Shown here: positions 8,516 through 16,998 of the stretch, one piece after another | How the letters are laid out: every line of letters begins with the position of its first letter | Position numbering within the stretch: the stretch's first letter is position 1 | NCBI GenBank assembly: GCA_965660815.1 | Contig: CBFIBG010000058.1 | Span: 42,714 to 106,713, forward strand | Direction: 5' to 3' | Origin: Glaciecola sp965660815 | Lineage (GTDB): Bacteria; Pseudomonadota; Gammaproteobacteria; Enterobacterales; Alteromonadaceae | Length of the DNA stretch: 64,000 nucleotides | Made by a program: the position numbers and the translations under genes | Notes under the pieces: generated by a model | What the model was told of the DNA's origin: nothing | What the model saw: only the letters and a program-made list of their open reading frames with translations | Database searches by the model: none

Positions 8516-9511
8516 TCAAACGTTAAGTAATTTTGCGGCATCTTTGGCAAAATATGTCAGGATGCCATCCGCGCCAGCGCGTTTGAATGAAAGTAAAGAC
8601 TCCAAAATAACCTTATCTTCATCTAGCCATCCTTGTGCAAAAGCCGCTTTATGCATGGCATATTCGCCGCTTACTTGATAAGCAAAAGTGGGGACTTTAA
8701 AGGTTTCTTTACAACGTTGAACTAAGTCTAAATACGGCATTCCGGGTTTAATCATTACCATATCTGCGCCTTCATTTATGTCTAATTCAATTTCTAACAG
8801 CGCTTCATCAGAATTGGCCGGATCCATTTGATAGTTTTTTTTGTTTCCACCTTTGATATTTCCGGCTGAGCCAACCGCGTCTCTAAAGGGTCCATAATAA
8901 TTAGAAGCGTACTTTGCTGAATAAGCCATAATACAAGTATTTGTGAAGCCGTGGGCTTCAAGAGCGTCTCTTATGGCACCCACCCGACCATCCATCATAT
9001 CGGACGGAGCAACGATGTCAGCACCTGCTCGAGCGTGGGATAAGGCCTGATTGATAAGCACTTCTACGGTTTCATCATTTAAGACATACGCATTTTCATC
9101 GATTAAGCCATCTTGACCGTGGGTGGTAAAAGGATCCAGTGCCACGTCCGTTATCACGCATATTTTATCAGCAAACTTTTCTTTCAAAGCTCGCGTAGCG
9201 CATTGCGCCAAGCCATCATCGGCAAAGGCTTCTGCCGCATCTAATGATTTTTTATCGTCGCCTACTACAGGAAAAATAGCAAAGTGCTGGATCCCCAGAT
9301 CAAGACACTCGCCGACTTCTTCAACCAACAAATCTATGCTGAAGCGTTTGATATCCGGCATAGATTCGATGGACTCGGTCTGATTGTTTCCAGGAAGTAC
9401 AAACATAGGAAAAATCAGGTCGTTTGGAGTAAGGGTATTTTGAGCAACTAAATTTCTCAGTGCAGCACTTCTTCTTAGTCGCCTAGGACGTGACGGTAGT
9501 ATTAAAGACAT
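8516..9511 (-). CDS. hemB: Porphobilinogen synthase (delta-aminolevulinate dehydratase), Mg-type
   Basis: HemB joins two aminolevulinate molecules into porphobilinogen in heme synthesis. The 331-residue protein has both Schiff-base lysine regions, IMAYSAKYAS and MVMIKPGMPYLD. At the metal site it reads DVALDPFTTHGQDG, with no cluster of zinc-binding cysteines. This resembles the magnesium-dependent Pseudomonas enzyme and not zinc-type E. coli HemB. It is the last gene of a minus-strand run from tatA, 82 bp after the diguanylate cyclase. Confidence 0.96.
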   Translation of the reverse strand: MSLILPSRPRRLRRSAALRNLVAQNTLTPNDLIFPMFVLPGNNQTESIESMPDIKRFSIDLLVEEVGECLDLGIQHFAIFPVVGDDKKSLDAAEAFADDGLAQCATRALKEKFADKICVITDVALDPFTTHGQDGLIDENAYVLNDETVEVLINQALSHARAGADIVAPSDMMDGRVGAIRDALEAHGFTNTCIMAYSAKYASNYYGPFRDAVGSAGNIKGGNKKNYQMDPANSDEALLEIELDINEGADMVMIKPGMPYLDLVQRCKETFKVPTFAYQVSGEYAMHKAAFAQGWLDEDKVILESLLSFKRAGADGILTYFAKDAAKLLNV

Positions 9512-9593
9512 AAGAGTTCCCTATAAAGCAATGTTTTTATTATACTTAAAAGTAAAAAATAATCCGATATTTACGCGGGTTTTATTTTGAGTT

Positions 9594-10673
9594 CTATTCA
9601 AAAGGCTTAATTATTGTTTTATTCCTTCCACTTTCTTTGGCTTGATATAACAGATTGTCAACATATCCTAAAAGACTGATGTTCTCAGAATCGTCCTCAA
9701 CAATTCGCGAACAACCTCCGATACTGACGGTCATGACGAACTGAACCTCTTTATAATAGATGACTGTGTTTTCTAGACGGAGCCTGATGCGCTCTAATAA
9801 CTGACATACACCATCTTGGTTAGTGTTAGGAAGAATCAATACAAACTCTTCTCCACCGTATCGAGAAATAGTATCAGATGGCCGTTTAACTTCGTCTTTT
9901 AGAATGTTTGAAAACTCTTTCAAACAGTGGTCGCCGCATAAATGACCATATCTATCGTTTATCTTTTTAAAATGGTCGATATCTAGAAGAGCGACTCCTA
10001 AAGGGGTCTGCTCTCTCTTGCTACGACGAGTTTCTGCCAACATCCTTTTATCGAAGTATCGCCTGTTCATTAACCCTGTTAACGCATCGATCGCACTTAA
10101 CCTTTCGAGCTCTTGATTTCTCTCGGACAATTCCCTTAATGCTATTTCAAGTTCAAGATTGCGCTCTCCAAGTCTGTAATTTAAGTCATCGTCTTGTGCT
10201 TCAAGCTCTTTTTTCAATGAAGCAACAGTTTGGGAAAGCTTCTTGTTTTTATTGGATATTCGCTTATAGGCTAAGCTAAGTCTTTTTATATTAAAATCAA
10301 GTGTTACCTTAGCTTTATACGCAATAAGCCCATTAACAACCCAAAGAGCGACTAGAATAAGTGGAAAATAGAAACTGGTAGGCTCGGACAGAAAGGATTC
10401 TTTAGATACGACAACCGATAAAATAAACGTAAGTAATAGGACAACTATGGATGAATATAAAAAATAAGGGGTATTTAACCTTGAAAATGCATACCCCAGA
10501 ATACAGGTTTGCAAAACGAAAATGATGGAGGTTGCAAGAGCTAATATTTGATTCAGACTAAAGCTTAAGCTTACTAAAGAATAGCTCAAAAACACGTGTA
10601 GGCTTATCGCAACAAGAGAAGTAGTGATGACGATAACGTTTTTCGTAAGACTGGATTTCGTTATTTTCACCAT
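9594..10673 (-). CDS. Membrane diguanylate cyclase (GGDEF)
   Basis: The protein (359 aa) has about five hydrophobic helices in its first 125 residues, a coiled-coil linker, and a C-terminal GGDEF domain. The domain starts at ERLSAIDALTGLMNRRYFD and contains LLDIDHFKKINDRYGHLCGD and the active-site RYGGEEFVLIL. An intact product-inhibition site (RPSD, five residues before GGEEF) is present, so it should make c-di-GMP with feedback control. No EAL or HD-GYP domain is attached. It lies 15 bp after tatD and may be read with the tat genes, though a functional link is unproven. Confidence 0.92.
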   Translation of the reverse strand: MVKITKSSLTKNVIVITTSLVAISLHVFLSYSLVSLSFSLNQILALATSIIFVLQTCILGYAFSRLNTPYFLYSSIVVLLLTFILSVVVSKESFLSEPTSFYFPLILVALWVVNGLIAYKAKVTLDFNIKRLSLAYKRISNKNKKLSQTVASLKKELEAQDDDLNYRLGERNLELEIALRELSERNQELERLSAIDALTGLMNRRYFDKRMLAETRRSKREQTPLGVALLDIDHFKKINDRYGHLCGDHCLKEFSNILKDEVKRPSDTISRYGGEEFVLILPNTNQDGVCQLLERIRLRLENTVIYYKEVQFVMTVSIGGCSRIVEDDSENISLLGYVDNLLYQAKESGRNKTIIKPFE

Positions 10674-10688
10674 ATATTTTTACCCTCG

Positions 10689-11594
10689 TCACTCAAAAAA
10701 TAAAGAATAAGCGTTGTTGAATGAATGTTGTTTAATTATGTCTAAATCCAGCTTTTTTATATTTGCGACTTCGTTTGCAATGTAGGGTAAATAACTTGGC
10801 TCATTCACACTTTTCCTGGGACGTACGGTCTTTGGAAACAAGTAAGGCGAGTCTGTCTCCAATAGCATTTTTTCCAATGGTAATTCAACCACAGCGCGTC
10901 TTAAACTGTCACCTCGTTTTGGATCGCAAATCCATCCTGTTACCCCTATATAACAATCGAAGCTTAGATAAGCCAACATTTGCTCGGTGTTTCCGGTAAA
11001 ACAGTGCGCAACCTTTACTGGTATGTAAGGGCTATATTTCTCTAATAATGCAATCTGCTGCTCAAAAGCATCCCTCTCATGCAAATATACACCGATTCCT
11101 AACTCTGCAGCGAGTTCCAATTGTGATTCAAATGCATACAGTTGATTGGCAGGAGTTGAAAAATTGCGATTAAAATCAAGTCCGCATTCCCCTATCATTC
11201 TGACTTGGTTATCGACACATAGCGTTTTTATTTTAGTAAAAGTAGATGTATCGGCTTGGTCAGCATAATGCGGATGGATGCCAACGGTTGATTCGATGAT
11301 GGGGTATTTGGGTGTATCTTGAAGCGTTCCGGTCGTTTCTACGAACCTAAAACGTCTATTTTCTGGGTTGATTTTCTTTTTAAGTTTAAGCGCTTCAACA
11401 GATTCCTCTAAGTTAGACGCAATCACTAAAATATGTAAAACACCTTCTAATGAACTTCGTATTAGCACATCTGTTTTATTGATTCTTGGGTCTAACAAAT
11501 TTACGCCCGAATCAACCCAGCCATAATGGTTATTATTCAAGGCGTTTAACACGAGAGTTTCGGTTGCTTGACTCTGTAGTGAGTAAATACCCAC
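10689..11594 (-). CDS. tatD: TatD-family metal-dependent DNase
   Basis: TatD is a cytosolic metallohydrolase of the TIM-barrel amidohydrolase type with reported 3'-5' exonuclease activity; it is not needed for Tat transport. Family signatures are VDSGVNLL, TVGIHPHYA, the near-identical IGECGLDFNRNFSTP, VAHCFTGNTEQM, GVTGWICDPKRG and LLETDSPYL. The start is uncertain: GTG 11594 has an AAAAAAGG run upstream but overlaps the preceding gene by 62 nt. GTG 11552 or TTG 11540 would give the short N terminus usual for TatD. Placement after tatABC supports the name. Confidence 0.88.
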   Translation of the reverse strand: MGIYSLQSQATETLVLNALNNNHYGWVDSGVNLLDPRINKTDVLIRSSLEGVLHILVIASNLEESVEALKLKKKINPENRRFRFVETTGTLQDTPKYPIIESTVGIHPHYADQADTSTFTKIKTLCVDNQVRMIGECGLDFNRNFSTPANQLYAFESQLELAAELGIGVYLHERDAFEQQIALLEKYSPYIPVKVAHCFTGNTEQMLAYLSFDCYIGVTGWICDPKRGDSLRRAVVELPLEKMLLETDSPYLFPKTVRPRKSVNEPSYLPYIANEVANIKKLDLDIIKQHSFNNAYSLFFE

Positions 11595-12141
11595 CCACTA
11601 AGCCTTTTTTAATAACAACTTGGTCGCCCACATCTAAGTCTAGTCTACTGCTTTGTAGCTCTCTCCAAATTTGACCATTGGCAAGAGTAACGGTTCTTAA
11701 ATCTCGTTGGTTTGTATCAATCGCATTTATTATTGCTAACATTTGATCAGAGTCCGAAGACGATGTATCTGCAATTTGTTCAGCACCAAAACTATCATCG
11801 CTCAGAACCATCTTTGATGAATTATTATTAAGTCTTGGGTTTGAATCATCAAAAGGTGACGCAGCCTTGTTTGACTTAGCCATCAGAGCCTGCGCTCTTT
11901 GCTCAATTGGATCTAGTTCCTTTGCTACCTGCTGAACTGTGTTTGAAACTTGGGAGCCATCTACATTAATGCGACCGTATAGTTTATCATAACAAGCTAA
12001 ACGCTTCGTTGGGTCTTGAATTACTCTGCACTGATTTATTTCATCTGTCTGGGCAACAGCATGATTCGGAGTAAACATTATTAGAGCTAATGCGGTTGTA
12101 CATAGCAACTGAATTGGTTTTTTTATTGGCAAAGATACCAT
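11533..12141 (-). CDS. Uncharacterised periplasmic protein with C-x(7)-RLACYD motif
   Basis: The 202-residue protein has a clear signal peptide ending AVAQ, then INQCRVIQDPTKRLACYDKLYG. That short Cys motif recurs in a number of secreted gammaproteobacterial proteins, some near type VI secretion genes, but no T6SS genes are here. A Ser/Asn-rich middle follows. The C-terminal part (VTLANGQIWRELQ...LDVGDQVVIKKG) looks like a small beta fold. The two cysteines could form a disulfide. I do not know its function. It lies between tatC and tatD on the same strand, and its 3' end overlaps the longest tatD frame. Confidence 0.7.
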   Translation of the reverse strand: MVSLPIKKPIQLLCTTALALIMFTPNHAVAQTDEINQCRVIQDPTKRLACYDKLYGRINVDGSQVSNTVQQVAKELDPIEQRAQALMAKSNKAASPFDDSNPRLNNNSSKMVLSDDSFGAEQIADTSSSDSDQMLAIINAIDTNQRDLRTVTLANGQIWRELQSSRLDLDVGDQVVIKKGLVGGYLLTTESSNRNSRVKRLE

Positions 12142-12267
12142 AATGGTTCTTCCTTATTGTTTTACGTTTTGAACTCAGTAACACACAAAGTGATGGTGTT
12201 TACATGTACTATTGGTCAATAGTGCGTTGCGTGAACATTCACCATCTGTCTTGCAGATTATAACTAT

Positions 12268-13131
12268 TTACGGCTTAGACGGTTTGTCAGGCTCATCATA
12301 ATTTTCAGTATCATTATGAGCATGATCGTCAAAATCTGAATTATACTCAGAATCATTATGACTAGAGCTAGTCGCTTTAGTTTCGTCAGTAGTATCGTCT
12401 TGTGCTGTACCATCGGTTTTTTTTCTTGAATACATCCCCCCGATAAGCACACCTAATTCGAACAAGATCCACATCGGTATAGCCAATAGGGTTTGAGATA
12501 TAATATCTGGAGGGGTAAGTAACATCCCCAATACAAACGCACCCACTATGACATATGGTCTTTTTTGAGCGAGTTTCTTCGCATCTGTCACACCTGTCCA
12601 ACACATTAGAATGACTGCAATGGGTATTTCAAACGCTAAGCCAAACGCAAAAAATAACTTGAGAACGAAATTCAGGTAACTGGAAATATCGGTGCTGACC
12701 AATACACCTTCTGGTGCCACGCTGTTGAAGAATAAAAACGCCAATGGGAAAACGACATAGTAGGCAAAGGCCATTCCCGCATAGAACAACAAAGTACTGC
12801 TTGCGAGCAATGGGGCGATGAGTTTTTTCTCTTTTTGATACAGACCAGGCGCAACGAATGCCCAAATTTGATACAGGACGTATGGTATGGCGACAAAGAA
12901 TGAGAGCACTAAGGTTAATTTAAAAGGCGCAAGGAAGGGAGAGGCAACATCTGTTGCTATCATGCTGGCGCCCTCGGGCAAACTGGCAACTAACGGCATT
13001 GCTAAATATTGATACAAATCTTGAGCAAAATACACCAAACATAAAAATACAACTAATACCGATGCCAGAGCTTTGAGTATTCTCGATCTCAGCTCTATTA
13101 AATGGGCGATTAGACCTGTTGATTCACTCAT
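12268..13131 (-). CDS. tatC: Sec-independent protein translocase subunit TatC
   Basis: TatC is the polytopic core that recognises twin-arginine signal peptides together with TatB. Six hydrophobic helices follow the N-terminal LIAHLIELRSRILKAL, and family segments such as FVAPGLYQKEKK, AYYVVFPLAF, FGLAFEIPIAV and RPYVIVGAFVLGMLLTPPDIISQ are intact. The 287-residue length exceeds E. coli TatC (258) because of a hydrophilic, Asp/Asn/Ser-rich cytoplasmic tail of about 45 residues after MYSRKKT. Its ATG overlaps the tatB stop by 4 nt. Confidence 0.97.
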   Translation of the reverse strand: MSESTGLIAHLIELRSRILKALASVLVVFLCLVYFAQDLYQYLAMPLVASLPEGASMIATDVASPFLAPFKLTLVLSFFVAIPYVLYQIWAFVAPGLYQKEKKLIAPLLASSTLLFYAGMAFAYYVVFPLAFLFFNSVAPEGVLVSTDISSYLNFVLKLFFAFGLAFEIPIAVILMCWTGVTDAKKLAQKRPYVIVGAFVLGMLLTPPDIISQTLLAIPMWILFELGVLIGGMYSRKKTDGTAQDDTTDETKATSSSHNDSEYNSDFDDHAHNDTENYDEPDKPSKP

Positions 13132-13541
13132 GTTTTTTGGTCTTTACTCTCATCGGAAGATTTTGGCGAAACCGAATTTTGGCTTTCGCTTTTTGGCAAT
13201 AACATTGAAATATCCGCTGCTTCGCTAGGCTCTTCGTCGCCTTTAGCTTTTTCGTATGGTCGCTGAACCGATTCAGCAGCAGCTTTTAATTCATCAACAG
13301 ATTTCTGGAGATCCTCTCCAATATTTTTCATTCCCATCTCTTCAGCTTTTTTGAGATTAGAATGCAGTTCATGAGCATCTATTTGGCTAGCCACCTCAGC
13401 TTTAAATCCTGCCGCCATCTGCTTTATACTGCGCACCGTCGACATCGTTGACTTTATTGCGCCAGGCAATCTCTCAGGCCCTAGAATTAGAAGGGCTAAG
13501 ATGCCTATTATCGCAATTTCCCAAAATCCGATATCAAACAT
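13128..13541 (-). CDS. tatB: Sec-independent protein translocase subunit TatB
   Basis: TatB works with TatC in the receptor complex. The 137-residue protein starts with the single N-terminal membrane helix MFDIGFWEIAIIGILALLIL, with the conserved glutamate at position 8. GPERLPGAIKS and a long amphipathic/acidic cytoplasmic part follow. It overlaps tatA by one base and tatC by four, so the three are translationally coupled. Confidence 0.96.
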   Translation of the reverse strand: MFDIGFWEIAIIGILALLILGPERLPGAIKSTMSTVRSIKQMAAGFKAEVASQIDAHELHSNLKKAEEMGMKNIGEDLQKSVDELKAAAESVQRPYEKAKGDEEPSEAADISMLLPKSESQNSVSPKSSDESKDQKT

Positions 13542-13807
13542 TAATCTTTCGAGGCTTGCTTCTGTTTGTCGCGTTTATCGGTCTCAACTTGCTGCTCAGA
13601 TGATTTTTCATTCGGTTTGGATAAAGACTCGAAGTCAGCGTCTTTTTTCTCGGCTTCATCCTCGTCATCTTTTATCGACTTTTTAAACCCCTTAAGCGCA
13701 GACCCCAGGTCCGAACCGACATTTTTCAGTTTTGAAGTTCCGAACAGCAATATAACGATGACCAATATAATAAGAACTTGCCATAAGCTTATTCCACCAA
13801 ATCCCAT
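13541..13807 (-). CDS. tatA: Sec-independent protein translocase subunit TatA
   Basis: TatA oligomerises to let folded proteins across the inner membrane. The 88-residue protein has an N-terminal helix (LWQVLIILVIVILLFG), the conserved FGTSKLKNVGSDLG hinge and an amphipathic helix ALKGFKKSIKD. A charged Lys/Asp/Glu tail follows. It is the first gene of the minus-strand tatABC run; its promoter should lie in 13808-13941. Confidence 0.96.
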   Translation of the reverse strand: MGFGGISLWQVLIILVIVILLFGTSKLKNVGSDLGSALKGFKKSIKDDEDEAEKKDADFESLSKPNEKSSEQQVETDKRDKQKQASKD

Positions 13808-13998
13808 AAAAGATCCTATAGATAAAAGAGGTTGCCAACTAGTAGTTGCGGTTGTTATAAATATAACAACGCTCGATAGGTGGTATTATACGCATAAAGC
13901 AATTAATATCATTGATTTTACTTCTATCTTAGTAATTATTTTTGACACCTAAGAATATTAAACTGCCCGCATTCAAACTTTGCCAAGGGATTTATTTT

Positions 13999-14976
13999 CT
14001 GAATACACGACAAATTATATTACTGTTATTTTTGTTGCTCCCTTGCTGTTTATTGAAAGCTCAAGTGGATTCAAAGCTACATGAACAAACTGCAACTGAC
14101 CTAAAATACGAGGTTGCATATGCGTTTTGCGGCGAATTTCACTGGATAGATGACGGTTATTGCTATCTAAACCACGGGGTGAATAACAGTGTTCAGGCCA
14201 TAAATAGCTGGTTTTTAAAAACTGACATAGAAAACAACAAGCCGGCAACATCTGCAGGCAGAGTGCGTTTTGGATGGGAACCGAGATCAGGGGATCTCTC
14301 TGAATTTGATTTTAGATTCAGGATCAGGGTCAAACTGCCAGCGTTAGAAGATAGAGTCGAACTGTTTCTATCTGACGAAGAAGAAGGTATTTTCGATCAA
14401 CCCGTTAAAGCGGCGAGAGATGACAATAGAAATAATCGTAATTCAGCGTCTGTCGGGGTCCAGTTCAAAAAAGACGAATCGGACAAAGTTTCTTATCGAA
14501 TAGGCTTAGGCAGAGGAACGCAAGTTTACACAAGAGCTAGGTACAAAGATGACATAAAATTTTCTCCCGATTCGACCCTCACGTATTATGCCGAAGCGAA
14601 TTATTTTTCTGGTGATAAACTCAGTGTTGAACTCACTTCTGATTATTCAGTGATAGTAAGCGATCACATGGCTTTTCAGATACACAATAGATTCGAGTTC
14701 AGAGATAATAGAAATGATTGGGTATGGAGGCATGAATTTCAATATGTAGTAGTAGACAAGCAAGATGCAAGTTATCTACTTACGGCCAGTGCTAACGGCG
14801 TATCTCAACCCAGCTATCGAACTGAACAGAGATTGATAAGCTTTAGATACAAGCGTCGGGTATTAAGAGATTGGATGTTTTTAGAGGTGGAACCATTTGT
14901 TTTGTGGCTTCGCGAAGAAAACTTCAGAGGATCAGTTGGTATCGCAATTCGAGCTGAAGTCCACTTTTCGACTTAA
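13999..14976 (+). CDS. Putative outer-membrane beta-barrel protein, non-ATG start
   Basis: The reading frame is open from TTG 13942, but the best start is CTG 13999, 8 nt after AAGGGA at 13985-13990. This makes a compact signal peptide (NTRQIILLLFLLLPCCLLKA, then Q). No in-frame ATG exists near the 5' end. The mature part, about 305 residues, alternates polar and aromatic/hydrophobic residues (RFRIRVKL, VSYRIGLGRGTQVYTRARY, LTYYAEANYFSGDKLSVEL, MFLEVEPFVLWL) as in a transmembrane beta-barrel. I do not recognise the family precisely. It may be monocistronic, running divergently from tatA. Confidence 0.65.
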   Translation: MNTRQIILLLFLLLPCCLLKAQVDSKLHEQTATDLKYEVAYAFCGEFHWIDDGYCYLNHGVNNSVQAINSWFLKTDIENNKPATSAGRVRFGWEPRSGDLSEFDFRFRIRVKLPALEDRVELFLSDEEEGIFDQPVKAARDDNRNNRNSASVGVQFKKDESDKVSYRIGLGRGTQVYTRARYKDDIKFSPDSTLTYYAEANYFSGDKLSVELTSDYSVIVSDHMAFQIHNRFEFRDNRNDWVWRHEFQYVVVDKQDASYLLTASANGVSQPSYRTEQRLISFRYKRRVLRDWMFLEVEPFVLWLREENFRGSVGIAIRAEVHFST

Positions 14977-15087
14977 CTCAGGTGCGTACCATTTGCCAAA
15001 CAGGCTTGGAGTTCAGAAAGCTACTCGAGCTTAGATTCCGAGTAGACTAAATATTTGACGGCAACAAGCCATCGAAATTTGAATCCC

Positions 15088-15696
15088 TCACTGCCTTGGG
15101 TCGGTCGCTTGGCAAATAGGCAATGTTTGCCATTGCTCATAAAGCTTAACTAACGATGGATAATCTGAAAAATCAAACAGATTTCTAAATTCTACCCAGT
15201 CGAGTAAACAGTACAGACTGATCGACAAATAATTCCATGCTTCAAATCTGCCGCCTTTCGCTTCTGTTTCTAGGTGTGAAAATACGGTTTCTTGCCTTTC
15301 TCGTTGGATTCTGAAGTAGAGTTTGTCAGCGCTTATGTCTATTTCAGAGCGGGATAAAATTAGCATTTGAACCAATCCATCGTTCACTGCATCGATGCTA
15401 GTTAATACATTTTGTTCAACTAAACTGAGGTCGCTTAACGCGTATTTATCTCGTAAATATCTGAAAATGTTACTAGAATCTAAGACTACTTGACCATCGT
15501 CCATTAACATCGGTATTTTTAGCGTTGGATTTTTACCCTGAATAACAGCCCTATCTCTACTGTTAAAAATGTCTAGTAACACAAACTCATGCTCAACCGA
15601 CTGCAACAATATGCGTAGCCGGCGTACGTAAGGAGACGTAGTTGAGCCAAAAAGCTTCAAGCCATTTGCATTTTGTATGTTATCCATAAAAGACAT
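15088..15696 (-). CDS. Glutathione S-transferase family protein
   Basis: The 202-residue cytosolic protein has a thioredoxin-like GST N-domain: LKLFGSTTSPYVRRLRILLQSVEHEFVLLDIF, a NPTLKIPMLMDDGQVVLDSS segment with the cis-proline and the glutathione-contacting Asp-Ser, then an all-helical C-domain. The residue after SP is Y rather than the Cys or Ser of better-known classes. Substrate and class cannot be told from the sequence. AGGA precedes the ATG. It lies upstream of a gap with a 7-bp dyad (CTACTCG/CGAGTAG, 15025-15049), which may be a weak terminator. Confidence 0.82.
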   Translation of the reverse strand: MSFMDNIQNANGLKLFGSTTSPYVRRLRILLQSVEHEFVLLDIFNSRDRAVIQGKNPTLKIPMLMDDGQVVLDSSNIFRYLRDKYALSDLSLVEQNVLTSIDAVNDGLVQMLILSRSEIDISADKLYFRIQRERQETVFSHLETEAKGGRFEAWNYLSISLYCLLDWVEFRNLFDFSDYPSLVKLYEQWQTLPICQATDPRQ

Positions 15697-15753
15697 TTAC
15701 ACGTCCTAGGTAGAATTGATATGAAAATTTTTCGCTAAGTACAAAGATTTTTA

Positions 15754-16098
15754 TTAGATGCTGAAACTTGCCCCACACCCACATGTTGTAGAAGCATTTG
15801 GATTGTTGACAAAAAATCTAGAGCCGTCCAAGCCCTCGGTGTAGTCGACTGTACCGCCCACCAAGTATTGCAGACTCATTGGGTCAACCACAAGGGTGAC
15901 TGTCTGCTTTTCTATTGTCATGTCTCCCTCATTTACCTTTTCGTCAAACGTAAAACCATACTGAAACCCTGAGCATCCACCTCCGGTTACGTAAACTCTC
16001 AATTTTAAATCTGGGTTTTCTTCTTCCGCAATTAAAGTCTTCACTTTAATTGCTGCCGCGTCTGAAAACTCTATTGGCATTACTGATTCAGCAGACAT
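15754..16098 (-). CDS. erpA: Iron-sulfur cluster insertion protein ErpA
   Basis: ErpA is an A-type carrier that hands Fe-S clusters to apo-proteins such as IspG/IspH. The 114-residue protein has the three cluster cysteines in GGGCSGFQYGF and TTCGCGASF. Family residues such as VDPMSLQYLVGGTVDY and GSRFFVNNPNA are also present. The length equals E. coli ErpA. It lies downstream of a DUF6776-type gene on the same strand with a 143-bp gap, so its own promoter is likely there. Confidence 0.96.
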   Translation of the reverse strand: MSAESVMPIEFSDAAAIKVKTLIAEEENPDLKLRVYVTGGGCSGFQYGFTFDEKVNEGDMTIEKQTVTLVVDPMSLQYLVGGTVDYTEGLDGSRFFVNNPNASTTCGCGASFSI

Positions 16099-16241
16099 CG
16101 TTCACTCCAAACTATCAAACGAATTATTAATTAAACTCGCCTATTCACAAAATTATGTTCGCTATGTTGTGTTATATAGGTTAACAATTACTGTTGCGCT
16201 AATAACAGATTATCTAATACTTGACTAATTTTATCAAGTAT

Positions 16242-16946
16242 TCACTCTATTAATGCGTCTTCCCATAGCATGCTGATTTTATAATCGCCCCGTTTTTTAC
16301 GATACTTATAGACACTGGTGGTTATTTCAAGTCTTTCAGGGAGAAAATCGCTTGGCAATGTGATTGATGTTTGAAATACCTGAAAATATTTGAATGCATA
16401 ACTCAGAGGAACTTTGGGTTCGTCTTGCACACTTTCCAACTTTAAAGTACTTGGTTTACCATTTTTACTTCCATATATAGTGATGTCTAAATCGCCTTTT
16501 ATTACCGCTTTGATGTTCTCATGCTGCAATAAAATCATGTTTACAAAATAGTTGTGTTCGCTATTCGTTGGAGTAATTTGCATTTTGTCGATGACAAAGC
16601 CATCTTGTGACATCTCAGGAGCCATTACGCGCTGATAAAATGATACTTGCTCTTTTAGGGCTCGCTCGCGCTCTAAACTTTCTTGGTAGTCTGCTTGATT
16701 TTTTTCATTGGTCAGTTGAGCAATATCCAACTCCACTTTTAACATATTATGTTCAGACTTGAGAGTTTCGTGAACCTTAGTTAGATTGTTAAGGCTTTTA
16801 GATAACAGTTGCTGTTCTTCTAGAAGCGTTTGTTTCTCAGCTTGTGCGAATTGATACCCAAGCCAAAATGCAATCCCTATTAGACCAAAGATAAAAAGAT
16901 AAAATCGAGCAAAACCAACTTTCTCGCGATAAGCTTTTAGATCCAA
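16242..16946 (-). CDS. DUF6776-type membrane-anchored coiled-coil protein
   Basis: The 234-residue protein has one N-terminal membrane helix (FYLFIFGLIGIAFWLGYQF), a coiled coil over roughly residues 35-95, and a periplasmic beta-rich domain (MAPEMSQDGFVIDKMQITP, LDITIYGSKNGKPSTLKL). This layout and its position beside erpA match what I recall of DUF6776 proteins in Alteromonadales and Pseudomonas. The start is TTG 16946, supported by AGGAG 6 nt upstream. The function is unknown; a scaffold or envelope role is only a guess. Confidence 0.72.
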   Translation of the reverse strand: MDLKAYREKVGFARFYLFIFGLIGIAFWLGYQFAQAEKQTLLEEQQLLSKSLNNLTKVHETLKSEHNMLKVELDIAQLTNEKNQADYQESLERERALKEQVSFYQRVMAPEMSQDGFVIDKMQITPTNSEHNYFVNMILLQHENIKAVIKGDLDITIYGSKNGKPSTLKLESVQDEPKVPLSYAFKYFQVFQTSITLPSDFLPERLEITTSVYKYRKKRGDYKISMLWEDALIE

Positions 16947-16998
16947 ACTGTCTCCTCATTTATACTTTGTGATATGATCAATTGAAATCTTACTATTA

